A stretch of DNA of 6,617 nucleotides from an uncultured Bacteroidales bacterium (lineage in GTDB: Bacteria > Bacteroidota > Bacteroidia > Bacteroidales > JAUNSR01), in NCBI GenBank assembly GCA_947074165.1, contig CAMTOT010000168.1, positions 1 to 6,617 on the forward strand, read 5' to 3'. Position numbers and translations under genes: made by a program. Under the pieces are notes generated by a model. It was not told the origin of the DNA. It worked only from the letters and a program-made list of their open reading frames with translations, and ran no database searches. Shown in pieces: positions 1 to 6,617 of this stretch (its first letter is position 1; each line of letters begins with the position of its first letter).

Positions 1-46
1 AGATAATGAGCGGTGACTGGAGTTCAGACGTGTGCTCTTCCGATCT
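1..46. other. Untrimmed Illumina TruSeq index (P7-side) adapter
   Basis: This is synthetic sequence, not genome. Bases 13-46 are the standard TruSeq read-2/index primer sequence, ending in GCTCTTCCGATCT. Bases 5-12 (AATGAGCG) are the adapter form of an 8-base i7 index read as CGCTCATT, which I recall as TruSeq D703. Bases 1-4 (AGAT) are the end of the P7 tail. The stretch is the exact reverse complement of 6569-6614. Genomic sequence starts at 47. Confidence 0.98.
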
Positions 47-107
47 ATATTGATTAAGTGTTAGTATAAAATCGAAACATCTTAGAAATTATCAGAGATC
101 ATAGGTT

Positions 108-1073
108 TTAATTTACACCATCAGATGTCATAATCACTTTTTTCATCGTACCGTCCGGATTGTAGTAAAGCTTATCTATACAAACAGAACGTCTAAAACT
201 ACCTCCATTCACATCAGCTCCACCATTGTGATATACGAAATACCATTCTCCATTATATTCAAGTATAGCCTGATGATTAGTATTACTGTTTCCTGCAAGC
301 TCGTTTAACACACCTTTGTACACCCATGGGCCGTTTATATTCTTACTCATGGCATAACAGATCTTTTCAGGAAATTCAGAGGCATATGACAAATAGTACC
401 AGTCATCTTTTTTATGAACCCATGCGGCTTCTGTAAACCTTGGTAGGTCAACTGTATATATAGGAGAATCGGCTTCAATCATATTATCTTTTAGTTTAAT
501 ATAATAGCATTGTGTATTTCCCCAAAACATATAAGCCTTACCGTCATCATCTATAAATACAGTAGGATCAATATCATCCCAGTCTATCTTAGTTTGCTCA
601 GTGGTCATATTGTTCGTGATTAAAGCAGATCCACGCGCATCCTTAAATGGTCCGATAGGAGAGTCAGAAACAGCGACACCGATGGATTTACCTTTGATAT
701 CTTTATGCTCTACTGTTACATACCAATAAAATTTACCGTTGCGCTCAATAACCTGACTGGCCCATGCCTCTCCTTTAGCCCATGAGAAATCTTTAGGAGT
801 AAGCGGTACATGATGTTCGGTCCAGTTCTTAAGGTCTTTGCTTGAGAATACCAGCCACTCGTTAATCTGATAATGATTATGAGGTACAGGACACTGATCA
901 TGTCCAGCATAAATATAGAAAGTACCATCATGAACAAGCGCTGCAGGGTCGGCAGTATATTTGTGTCTTATTACAGGGTTGCCTTCCGATACAAAATTCT
1001 TTAACTGCTGCGCCTGTGAAAAAGCACCAGACGCAAACAGTAAAGAAGAAATTAATAATTTCTTACTAATCAT
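108..1073 (-). CDS. Secreted GH43 glycosidase, probable alpha-L-arabinofuranosidase (alternatively beta-xylosidase)
   Basis: This is a complete 321-residue protein. Residues 1-21 form a signal peptide (KK followed by a hydrophobic stretch, likely cleaved after SQA), so the enzyme should be exported, probably to the periplasm. The rest is a single five-bladed GH43 propeller with no added binding domain. The three expected catalytic acids are visible: D42 in ADPAALV (general base), D169 in DDIDPTVF (pKa modulator) and E215 in FTEAAW (general acid). H267 in NHQAI fits the conserved propeller-core histidine. It is the last gene of the operon, starting 9 bases after the GH51 stop codon, so translational coupling is likely. 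No Shine-Dalgarno sequence precedes the ATG, as is usual in Bacteroidota. Exact linkage specificity cannot be read from the sequence; the arabinan context favours arabinofuranosidase, and a subfamily 1-like type is my guess. Bases 47-107 downstream hold no gene and no convincing terminator, so the transcript may continue past the contig end. Confidence 0.9.
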   Translation of the reverse strand: MISKKLLISSLLFASGAFSQAQQLKNFVSEGNPVIRHKYTADPAALVHDGTFYIYAGHDQCPVPHNHYQINEWLVFSSKDLKNWTEHHVPLTPKDFSWAKGEAWASQVIERNGKFYWYVTVEHKDIKGKSIGVAVSDSPIGPFKDARGSALITNNMTTEQTKIDWDDIDPTVFIDDDGKAYMFWGNTQCYYIKLKDNMIEADSPIYTVDLPRFTEAAWVHKKDDWYYLSYASEFPEKICYAMSKNINGPWVYKGVLNELAGNSNTNHQAILEYNGEWYFVYHNGGADVNGGSFRRSVCIDKLYYNPDGTMKKVIMTSDGVN

Positions 1074-1082
1074 ATAAATTTA

Positions 1083-3068
1083 TTATTTAGAAGAGTTAGT
1101 AAACTTATAAATAGCAAAGCAATTAGCCGGGACTTCAGTTTCAAGTTTATTTCCTTCAATGCTTATTTCAGATTCATTAGGAATAACGGTGAATGGCTGA
1201 TCAAGGGTATTATCCGTATCTACATTGTCATGAGTGAACGTAATAAGTTTACCATTTGTAAGCATGTTTCTCTTTTTCATCCCAGCAAAGCTTAGAGACA
1301 GATCTTGTGGTTTGTCGGAAGTATTGACAACCTTAACAATATAGCAATTGTCATTTTTATCCCATACTGCGCTCGCAAACAGACCGTTTTGATCTTCAGC
1401 TCCTGTTACAGCTTTTTTATTCATTGTAATAGGGAGTACATTAGTACCTTTATTATGAGAATAAAGTTGCTGAACATAATAGCTTGCAGATTTTACAGAA
1501 CGTAGATTATCAAACCAAATCATATCCGGACGCCACTGCCATCCCTCAACGTGAGCGAATAGAGGTGCATAAGTGGCCATCGTAACTATATCTGCATTTC
1601 TCTCAAGACCTGTCATAAATGCAGCTTCAAGAAGAGACGCGTTGAAATGGTTCCATTTTTTACCCTTTCCGTGGCACGCATATTCGCCAGCAAATACTTT
1701 AGGACCTTTTCTGTCGTAATTATCATATCTGGCACCCTGTGTCAGAAACCAGGATTCTGGGCGATAGAAGTGCTCATCAACAAGATCAGCCTTAAGTTTC
1801 TTCATTTCAGGCCATAGATAGTCAAACTGTTTTCCTTCTGAGTCAGGACCTGAACTACCTATTATCTCTATATCAGGATATTGTTTTCGTATAGCATCCA
1901 TAAAAGGTTTTAATCGCTCCGGATATTCTGATCCCCATTGTTCGTTACCTATACCTATATATTTCATATTAAATGGCTCTGGATGTCCCATTTCAGCGCG
2001 TAGTTTACCCCATTCAGTGTCAGTACTACCATTTGCAAACTCTATAAGATCAAGAGCATCTTGTATATAATCACCAAGATCGCATACAGCTACGTGGGCA
2101 TCCTGGTCCTTATTCTGGAATTGACAAGATAATCCACAACTTAGGATTGGAAGCGGTTCTGCTCCCATCTCTTCAGAAAGCAGGAAGTACTCATAATAAC
2201 CAAGCCCGTAAGTCTGATAATAATCAGGGAAATATCTATGGGTAAATGTGTAATGCCAACGGTTCTCATTCAATGGTCGATTTTCAACCGGACCAACACT
2301 TTTTTTCCAGTCATAACGAGTGTCTAAATCTGTCCCCTCTACAATACAGCCTCCAGGAAAACGGAATACACCCGGATTGATGTCGGCCAAAGCCTGTGCC
2401 AAATCTTTTCTAAGTCCGTTTTCATGTCCATTCCATGTATCGACGGGGAAGAGAGAAAGGTGTTCAAGGTCAAGAGTTTCATTCTGATTATAGAATATTC
2501 TTAGTTTTCCTTTAGCCTCAGTTTTACCTGGCTTAAGAATAACCTGATATTTTTTCCACTCTTTAGAATCAACAGTTATATCTGCTTTTGCAATCTGTTG
2601 CGATTCACCCATTGACTTTGGATCAATAAGTTCAACTGCAAATGTCGCTTTTTTACCATCCGGTACTCTGGCCCAGACCGAAAATCTGTATTCAGAGTCT
2701 TTATTAAAAGCAACGCCGAAAAAGCCCTCATTCTGAAGTCCGGAGCGTTTGTGCTGGTGTCCAGAATGTCCCATGCGGATATAATGCGGATTGCGTTCAA
2801 ACGGACCGTCATTTTTTAGCTCAACATTACCAAAAACTTCCCATCCCATAAAGTTCTGAGGAAATTCAAAAGAGCGGTTTTTAATCATTTCAGCGTACAG
2901 ACCTCCGTCAGCAGCGTAGTTAATATCTTCAAAAAATAAACCGTACATAGTAGGCTGAATAGTAGCACCGGGTTTATTAGTCTGAATAACCATCTCGTTG
3001 GTTTGTGCTGTAAGAGAAAGCACAGTCGAGAAAGCCAGAGAGGCTAAAATTTTTTTGTGTAGTGTCAT
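1083..3068 (-). CDS. GH51 alpha-L-arabinofuranosidase, secreted, with N-terminal carbohydrate-binding-like domain
   Basis: This complete 661-residue enzyme should remove alpha-L-arabinofuranosyl residues from arabinan or arabinoxylan oligosaccharides by the retaining mechanism. Residues 1-21 are a signal peptide (HKK then a hydrophobic core, LTA before QT), suggesting periplasmic location. Residues 33-65 (MYGLFFEDINYAADGGLYAEMI) begin the catalytic fold. Residues about 70-210 look like an inserted beta-sandwich binding domain of the CBM4_9 type. The barrel follows, with FRFPGGCIVEG at 235-245, the acid/base E376 in GIGNEQW and the nucleophile E462 in FAGEYACHG. A C-terminal beta-sandwich ends the protein. 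The length matches the longer Bacteroides and plant-type GH51 enzymes rather than the roughly 500-residue Geobacillus type. It is the middle gene of the operon: 48 AT-rich bases separate it from the upstream GH43 gene and 9 from the downstream one. The ATG is chosen because the signal peptide follows it directly; there is no Shine-Dalgarno sequence. Confidence 0.96.
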   Translation of the reverse strand: MTLHKKILASLAFSTVLSLTAQTNEMVIQTNKPGATIQPTMYGLFFEDINYAADGGLYAEMIKNRSFEFPQNFMGWEVFGNVELKNDGPFERNPHYIRMGHSGHQHKRSGLQNEGFFGVAFNKDSEYRFSVWARVPDGKKATFAVELIDPKSMGESQQIAKADITVDSKEWKKYQVILKPGKTEAKGKLRIFYNQNETLDLEHLSLFPVDTWNGHENGLRKDLAQALADINPGVFRFPGGCIVEGTDLDTRYDWKKSVGPVENRPLNENRWHYTFTHRYFPDYYQTYGLGYYEYFLLSEEMGAEPLPILSCGLSCQFQNKDQDAHVAVCDLGDYIQDALDLIEFANGSTDTEWGKLRAEMGHPEPFNMKYIGIGNEQWGSEYPERLKPFMDAIRKQYPDIEIIGSSGPDSEGKQFDYLWPEMKKLKADLVDEHFYRPESWFLTQGARYDNYDRKGPKVFAGEYACHGKGKKWNHFNASLLEAAFMTGLERNADIVTMATYAPLFAHVEGWQWRPDMIWFDNLRSVKSASYYVQQLYSHNKGTNVLPITMNKKAVTGAEDQNGLFASAVWDKNDNCYIVKVVNTSDKPQDLSLSFAGMKKRNMLTNGKLITFTHDNVDTDNTLDQPFTVIPNESEISIEGNKLETEVPANCFAIYKFTNSSK

Positions 3069-3116
3069 AAATCGAAGTATTATATTTATAAGTTTATAAT
3101 ATTATTTTAAGATAAA

Positions 3117-4604
3117 TTATTCTATTCTTTTGCCCCATACGGAGCGTCCATTTTTGTCAAGACCTGTAAATAAGACTGTTTCTTTTTCATTTTCCCAGTC
3201 GTGTCCTGCAAATATTATGATGTCGTCTATACATTCATTTTTAAGTTCAAGTTTAAGGAGCTGCTTTGCTTCGTTAAATGACCAGCTACCGCTTTCACTT
3301 ATGTTACCGTTTTGGTAAAAAGTGTGAGTTGTAGACAGATGTTGCTCTTTATCACGAAGTTCTCCTTCTCCCCACAAGATTTGACCTGCTTCAAGCTCTC
3401 TTTCATATGCGGGTTCGGTAATTCGTATAATTTCCCATTTACCAGCAATATCACAATCTCTGAATTCCTTTTTATCACTGCCTGTATATCTCTGAGGAGA
3501 TACTACAGGCCATCCTGACTCTGTGAAAAATACTTCTCTGGTATGTAGTACCATCTGGTGATTGTCCGGAGATAAACGTCCTTGATGTACCATAAAGTAT
3601 TTATCATCATCATCCTTTAATAAGCCACAATGAGCTGTCCCTGCCCATCCCGGGTGATTGTTGAATCTGTAAGGAGCTGTAAGAATAGGAAAATTATTTG
3701 TAGTATCTCTCACTTCATTCCCGTAAAAATCAAGAAACGGTCCATCTATATTTTCAGATCTGCCCACTCTCACATTATAAGTTGTCATAAGCGGATCGTA
3801 GGAGTAAAAAAGATAAAACATATTATTGTCCTCGTTATATATTATCTCAGGTGCTTCAAGGTTATCTTTTCTGTAGTTAGCTCGTCTTGCAGTCACTATT
3901 CCTAAATCATTATCCTCATAAGTTAGTCCGGTTTCTGCATTAAGTTTTACTGCGTACAATCCACCAAAATAAGAACCGTAGTGCATCCACCATTCGCCGC
4001 TGTGAGGATTTACAATGATACTTGGATCTATCGCATTTACAGGTGAACTGTAATCTGTTTTTACAACGCATCCTTTTTGCAACCATGGGCCCTCTGGATT
4101 GTCAGACTCTGCAAGTCCGATGTAGGAAGTTTTTTTACCAAATGCCGATACGCAATAATAAAGTCTGTATACACCATTTGCTTCAATTACATATGGAGCC
4201 CAGATATTTTCTGCGCCTCTTCCATTGTTGAGACCTCTCACCCAGGCAGAAGCTTCCGACGGAATATCATCAAAAGCCCATCCTACAAACTCCCAATTAA
4301 TAAGATCTGTAGAGCGTCTGATTTGAATATTACCTAAAGGGACGTTATGCTTAGAAGCCTCTTCACGATTCTCTCCATGAATAGCATCAGTAGAGTACAT
4401 ATAATAGTAATCACCGAATTTTTTACACGCCGGGTCATGCACATTATATGTGCCCCAACTTTTATAGTTTTCCATTGACGAGATATTGATATAACTGTCA
4501 CTCCATGGATTGGGAGATTCTGTAGGTTTGAAAGCACTATTATTGTTGCATGATGTAAAAAGTGCCGTTGCCGATATAAGCAAAGCTGTACATGTTTGTT
4601 TCAT
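3117..4604 (-). CDS. GH43 arabinan endo-1,5-alpha-L-arabinosidase-like lipoprotein
   Basis: This complete 495-residue protein is the first gene of the operon. The N-terminus is a lipoprotein signal with a probable lipid-modified C19 (FTSC; F at -3 is a slightly unusual lipobox). The catalytic propeller covers about residues 45-375. It shows D57 in VHDPA (general base), D193 in AIDPSI (pKa modulator) and E250 in NLEAPEIIY (general acid). H325 in GTAHCG fits the histidine that holds the central metal ion in endo-arabinanases. Residues about 385-495 form a separate beta-rich C-terminal domain (GKWEIIRI, WGEGELRD, GSWSF, GLDKNGRSVWGKR), as in two-domain arabinanases such as Bacillus Abn2. The expected reaction is internal cleavage of the alpha-1,5-arabinan backbone. 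An exo-acting or oligosaccharide-preferring variant cannot be excluded. The residues after C19 (NNNSAF) lack the acidic cluster linked to surface display in Bacteroidota. Candidate control sites lie just upstream, at 4652-4711. Confidence 0.92.
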   Translation of the reverse strand: MKQTCTALLISATALFTSCNNNSAFKPTESPNPWSDSYINISSMENYKSWGTYNVHDPACKKFGDYYYMYSTDAIHGENREEASKHNVPLGNIQIRRSTDLINWEFVGWAFDDIPSEASAWVRGLNNGRGAENIWAPYVIEANGVYRLYYCVSAFGKKTSYIGLAESDNPEGPWLQKGCVVKTDYSSPVNAIDPSIIVNPHSGEWWMHYGSYFGGLYAVKLNAETGLTYEDNDLGIVTARRANYRKDNLEAPEIIYNEDNNMFYLFYSYDPLMTTYNVRVGRSENIDGPFLDFYGNEVRDTTNNFPILTAPYRFNNHPGWAGTAHCGLLKDDDDKYFMVHQGRLSPDNHQMVLHTREVFFTESGWPVVSPQRYTGSDKKEFRDCDIAGKWEIIRITEPAYERELEAGQILWGEGELRDKEQHLSTTHTFYQNGNISESGSWSFNEAKQLLKLELKNECIDDIIIFAGHDWENEKETVLFTGLDKNGRSVWGKRIE

Positions 4605-4651
4605 AGTATCCAGACTTGATATAAATAATAAGCAAAAAATATTACACGTTA

Positions 4652-4659
4652 CAAATATA
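4652..4659 (-). promoter_or_regulatory. Candidate -7 box of the glycosidase operon promoter (TATATTTG)
   Basis: Read on the minus strand this is TATATTTG, a perfect match to the Bacteroidota -7 consensus TAnnTTTG. It would place the transcription start near 4646 and give a leader of about 40 bases before the ATG at 4604. No TTTG -33 box stands at the usual 19-21 base spacing; the nearest TTG is 27 bases away, inside a TTGTCC repeat. A promoter with a good -7 and no -33 fits one that depends on an activator. TATCTTTG at 4708-4715 is an alternative -7 box, also without a -33 partner. Confidence 0.45.
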
Positions 4660-4683
4660 ATTGCTCATTTTATCGTCATGGGT

Positions 4684-4710
4684 GGACAATAACTGCTATT
4701 GAGAGGACAA
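4684..4710 (-). promoter_or_regulatory. Candidate activator operator: two TTGTCC direct repeats 21 bp apart
   Basis: On the minus strand TTGTCC occurs at 4705-4710 and again at 4684-4689, in the same orientation and exactly 21 bases apart (two helical turns). Slightly extended, the copies read TTTGTCCTCT and ATTGTCCACC. If transcription starts near 4646, they lie about 38-43 and 59-64 bases upstream, where an AraC-type activator would bind next to RNA polymerase. HTCS proteins end in an AraC-type DNA-binding domain, and one is encoded immediately next door. Binding is inferred; the repeats are seen. Confidence 0.35.
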
Positions 4711-4823
4711 AGATACAAACAGAGCAGTTTTTATAGGATGTAAATATTGACGTTTTAAATAGAACTATTATTAATCCATAAATATATATTGGTTACTATC
4801 AATAGTTTCTCAATGTGAATGTT

Positions 4824-4855
4824 TTTGATTCATTATTTGAGGTTTAATAATTTTA
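4824..4855 (+). promoter_or_regulatory. Candidate promoter of the HTCS gene
   Basis: TTTG at 4824-4827 (-33 box) is followed after 20 bases by TAATTTTA at 4848-4855, which matches the Bacteroidota -7 consensus TAnnTTTG at seven of eight positions. Transcription would start near 4860, leaving about 35 leader bases before the GTG at 4896. Near-consensus spacing supports low constitutive expression of a sensor, but AT-rich DNA yields such matches by chance. Confidence 0.4.
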
Positions 4856-4895
4856 GTATAACTTGCCAATCTTTTAAACATCAACCGTAATTACC

Positions 4896-6568
4896 GTGAA
4901 ACCTATCAGAATACTACTACTTATTATTACATATATAATATCAATATATGTATATTCAGAAGTAGCGACTCCTGCTACAAGATATAATATAACTTACACT
5001 ACAATTGAAGATGGTCTTGTCTGTAACTTTATAGATGATATATTTAAAGACTCCCGTGGTTTTTTATGGCTATCTACAGCTGGTGGAGGTATCTCCAGAT
5101 ATGACGGATATGAATTTATAAACTATGATATAAACAGTAGTCCTGCTTCTTTAAAAAGCAATTTTGTAAGTATGATTGCCGAAGACGACCATGGCCGGTT
5201 ATGGATAGCATCAGAAGGGGGGATTGATATTCTTGATATCTCGACAAATAAAATAACACCGGTTACAGATCTGACTGCCGGCTTAGGTTCAATATGGGAA
5301 AATCAGACTATATCAGTGCGCAAAGATTCTAAAGGCAATATCTGGTTATTATCAGGAGCTGATGTTTACAAAATTAAATTCAATAAAAGGGGTGAGATAT
5401 CTCAATTTTTCAGAGTAGAAAATATATTGCCACGTGTGCCCATTGTTGCTATGCGAGATTGTGGTGAATCCGGTGATATGTGGATTGGAATAAACAATAA
5501 TATATATGTATTTAAGGAGGATGTCGGAAATAAACTAAAAGCGGAGATAGTATCAGAGAAACTAACAGAATTATCAGTCGGAATAATAACATCCATGCAT
5601 ATTATTGGTAATGAAGTATGGTTTGGTTCTGATGCCGGTCTATATAGATTTAATATTTATAATGGGCAGATAAAAATATATAATCATGATAGTTGTGATC
5701 AGACATCTATATCGCAAGATTACATAACTGATATTTTTGTATCTGACGATAATCAGATTTATGTCGCTACATATAGAGGTATTAATCAATATAATCCTAT
5801 TTCGGATACTTTCATCAGAATAAATCAATGTGATAATATTGCCGGAGGTAACTTGAATTGTGATTTTGTTAATTGCGGTTTTGCATCTGGTAACATTGTT
5901 TGGATAGGGACGGAAGCTGGTGGACTCAATAAAATAAAATTCAGCGAACTGACATTTATAAATTACAAAAATGACAGAAATAATCATAATACACTTGCTC
6001 CTAATCCGGTGAATTCCATATATGAAGATAAGAATGGTAATTTATGGGTTGGTACAGTAGAGAGTGGGTTGAATCTAAAAAAGAAAGGGCATGATAATTT
6101 TACGCATTTCACTAAAGATAGTTCCACTAGTCTTTGTCATAACTCTGTTAGTGCTATTATGGCAGATGCTGATGAGCATTTATGGATAGGTACCTGGGGC
6201 AATGGCATTAGTATTATTGATATAAATCACCCTGAGCGAAGATCAATAAACTTATCGGAGCAAAATAGCAATGGAGCTAAAATCAATTTTGTAGGTATAC
6301 TTCAATATGACAGTATAAACAGCCTTATGTGGATTGGTGCAAATCAGGGATTGTATATTTATGATTTAGAAAAGAAAAACATAACACAGCCTCTTGGCGC
6401 AGATAGTGAGAAGGTAAAAGGCGCAATAGGGAGCGTAATTGATAAGTACGGCCGTTTATGGCTAGGGTCGAGTGACGGACTGTTTATTGTAGATCTGTTA
6501 AATAATGAATCGGGGAAATTTAAATACAAACATCTTAAATATAAGCTTGATAATCCCGACAGCGGACT
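4896..6568 (+). CDS. Hybrid two-component system sensor/regulator (HTCS), 5' part only: periplasmic propeller domain
   Basis: This is an open frame of 557 complete codons, cut by adapter at 6568. HTCS proteins are inner-membrane one-protein phosphorelays that sense oligosaccharides in the periplasm and activate PUL genes. Residues 1-21 are a signal sequence (KPIRILLLIITYIISIY). About eleven two-component-regulator propeller repeats follow, each with a [D/N]xxGxLWxGT-like core, near residues 52-60, 97-105, 144-152, 193-199, 239-245, 284-291, 332-339, 377-387, 424-433, 474-481 and 516-525. Full-length relatives have about 14 repeats, then a Y_Y_Y domain, a membrane helix, histidine kinase, receiver and AraC-type domains in about 1300-1400 residues; all of that is missing. 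The GTG start is chosen because an in-frame TAA lies at 4875-4877, the signal sequence follows GTG directly, and the first in-frame ATG is near codon 93. No Shine-Dalgarno sequence is seen. The divergent arabinanase operon suggests an arabino-oligosaccharide ligand (inferred). Confidence 0.92.
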
Positions 6569-6617
6569 AGATCGGAAGAGCACACGTCTGAACTCCAGTC
6601 ACCGCTCATTATCTCGT
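6569..6617. other. Untrimmed Illumina TruSeq index adapter, reverse complement of the left end
   Basis: This is synthetic sequence. It begins AGATCGGAAGAGCACACGTC, the TruSeq indexed adapter, with the index CGCTCATT at 6603-6610 and the P7 tail start ATCTCGT at 6611-6617. It keeps the HTCS frame open, so a naive translation gains the false tail DRKSTRLNSSH plus a few more residues. True sequence ends at 6568. Confidence 0.98.

Larger units (their letters stand above)
4605..4895. promoter_or_regulatory. Divergent intergenic region between the arabinan operon and its HTCS regulator
   Basis: These 291 bases hold no coding frame that I can support. They are more AT-rich than the flanking genes and carry candidate promoters facing both ways: a minus-strand TATATTTG box at 4652-4659, a second TATCTTTG at 4708-4715, and a plus-strand TTTG/TAATTTTA pair within 4824-4855. 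Short direct and inverted repeats cluster at 4684-4729. A sensor gene diverging from the operon it controls is a common PUL arrangement, so regulator binding sites are expected here. Confidence 0.7.

Noticed and set aside
47..107. Possible terminator or start of another operon gene after the last GH43
   Set aside because: Minus-strand ATGs at 100-102 and 78-80 run into stops within nine codons, and no stable stem-loop with a T-tract is present. Nothing can be supported in these 61 bases.
3078..3101. AT-only hairpin (TATTATA and TATAATA around a 10-base loop) between the first GH43 and the GH51 gene
   Set aside because: The stem has no GC pairs and no T-tract on the transcribed strand, and it lies in very AT-rich DNA where such repeats arise by chance. 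It is not a convincing terminator or processing site.
3630..3905. Plus-strand open frames opposite the endo-arabinanase gene
   Set aside because: They lie wholly within a well-supported GH43 gene on the other strand and show no family motif, so they are frame shadows.
5640..5987. 115-codon open frame on the minus strand
   Set aside because: It is antisense to the HTCS propeller repeats, is isoleucine-rich and low in complexity, and has no recognisable domain. It is a shadow of an AT-rich coding strand.
6359..6583. 74-codon open frame on the minus strand
   Set aside because: It opposes the clear HTCS frame and its GTG start lies inside the synthetic adapter, so it is an artefact.
1..6617. 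A linear mobile element with terminal inverted repeats
   Set aside because: The inverted repeats are commercial adapter sequence, and no transposase, integrase, CRISPR, tRNA or rRNA sequence is seen inside.

Overview
The window reads as a 6522-base piece of genomic DNA (47-6568) flanked on both sides by untrimmed synthetic Illumina adapter (1-46 and 6569-6617). The two adapter copies are exact reverse complements over 46 bases and carry the same 8-base index. The window is therefore a complete contig or a single sequenced insert, and its ends are not biological boundaries.

The DNA is AT-rich. Its traits point to Bacteroidota, most likely Bacteroidales from a gut or rumen type of community: no Shine-Dalgarno sequences ahead of the genes, TAnnTTTG-type promoter boxes, a propeller-type sensor regulator, and secreted glycosidases of the kinds found in polysaccharide utilization loci (PULs). 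Genus cannot be assigned from sequence alone.

Layout: three genes on the minus strand form a compact operon, transcribed from right to left. They are a GH43 endo-arabinanase-like lipoprotein (3117-4604), a GH51 alpha-L-arabinofuranosidase (1083-3068) and a small secreted GH43 enzyme (108-1073). A 291-base divergent intergenic region (4605-4895) separates them from the 5' part of a hybrid two-component system (HTCS) sensor on the plus strand. That gene starts at a GTG at 4896 and is cut by the adapter at 6568, so only the signal peptide and about eleven propeller repeats are present.

Together the genes look like one side of an arabinan utilization locus. The lipoprotein would cut the alpha-1,5-arabinan backbone. 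GH51 and the second GH43 would release arabinose from the oligosaccharides. The HTCS would sense arabino-oligosaccharides in the periplasm and switch on the operon. From memory, the order HTCS, GH43, GH51, GH43 matches Bacteroides thetaiotaomicron BT0366-BT0369. SusC/SusD-like transporters are absent here and may lie beyond the ends. I see no wholly new system. The most interesting unexplained signal is a pair of TTGTCC repeats exactly 21 bp apart, just upstream of a good -7 box for the operon, which is a candidate HTCS operator.
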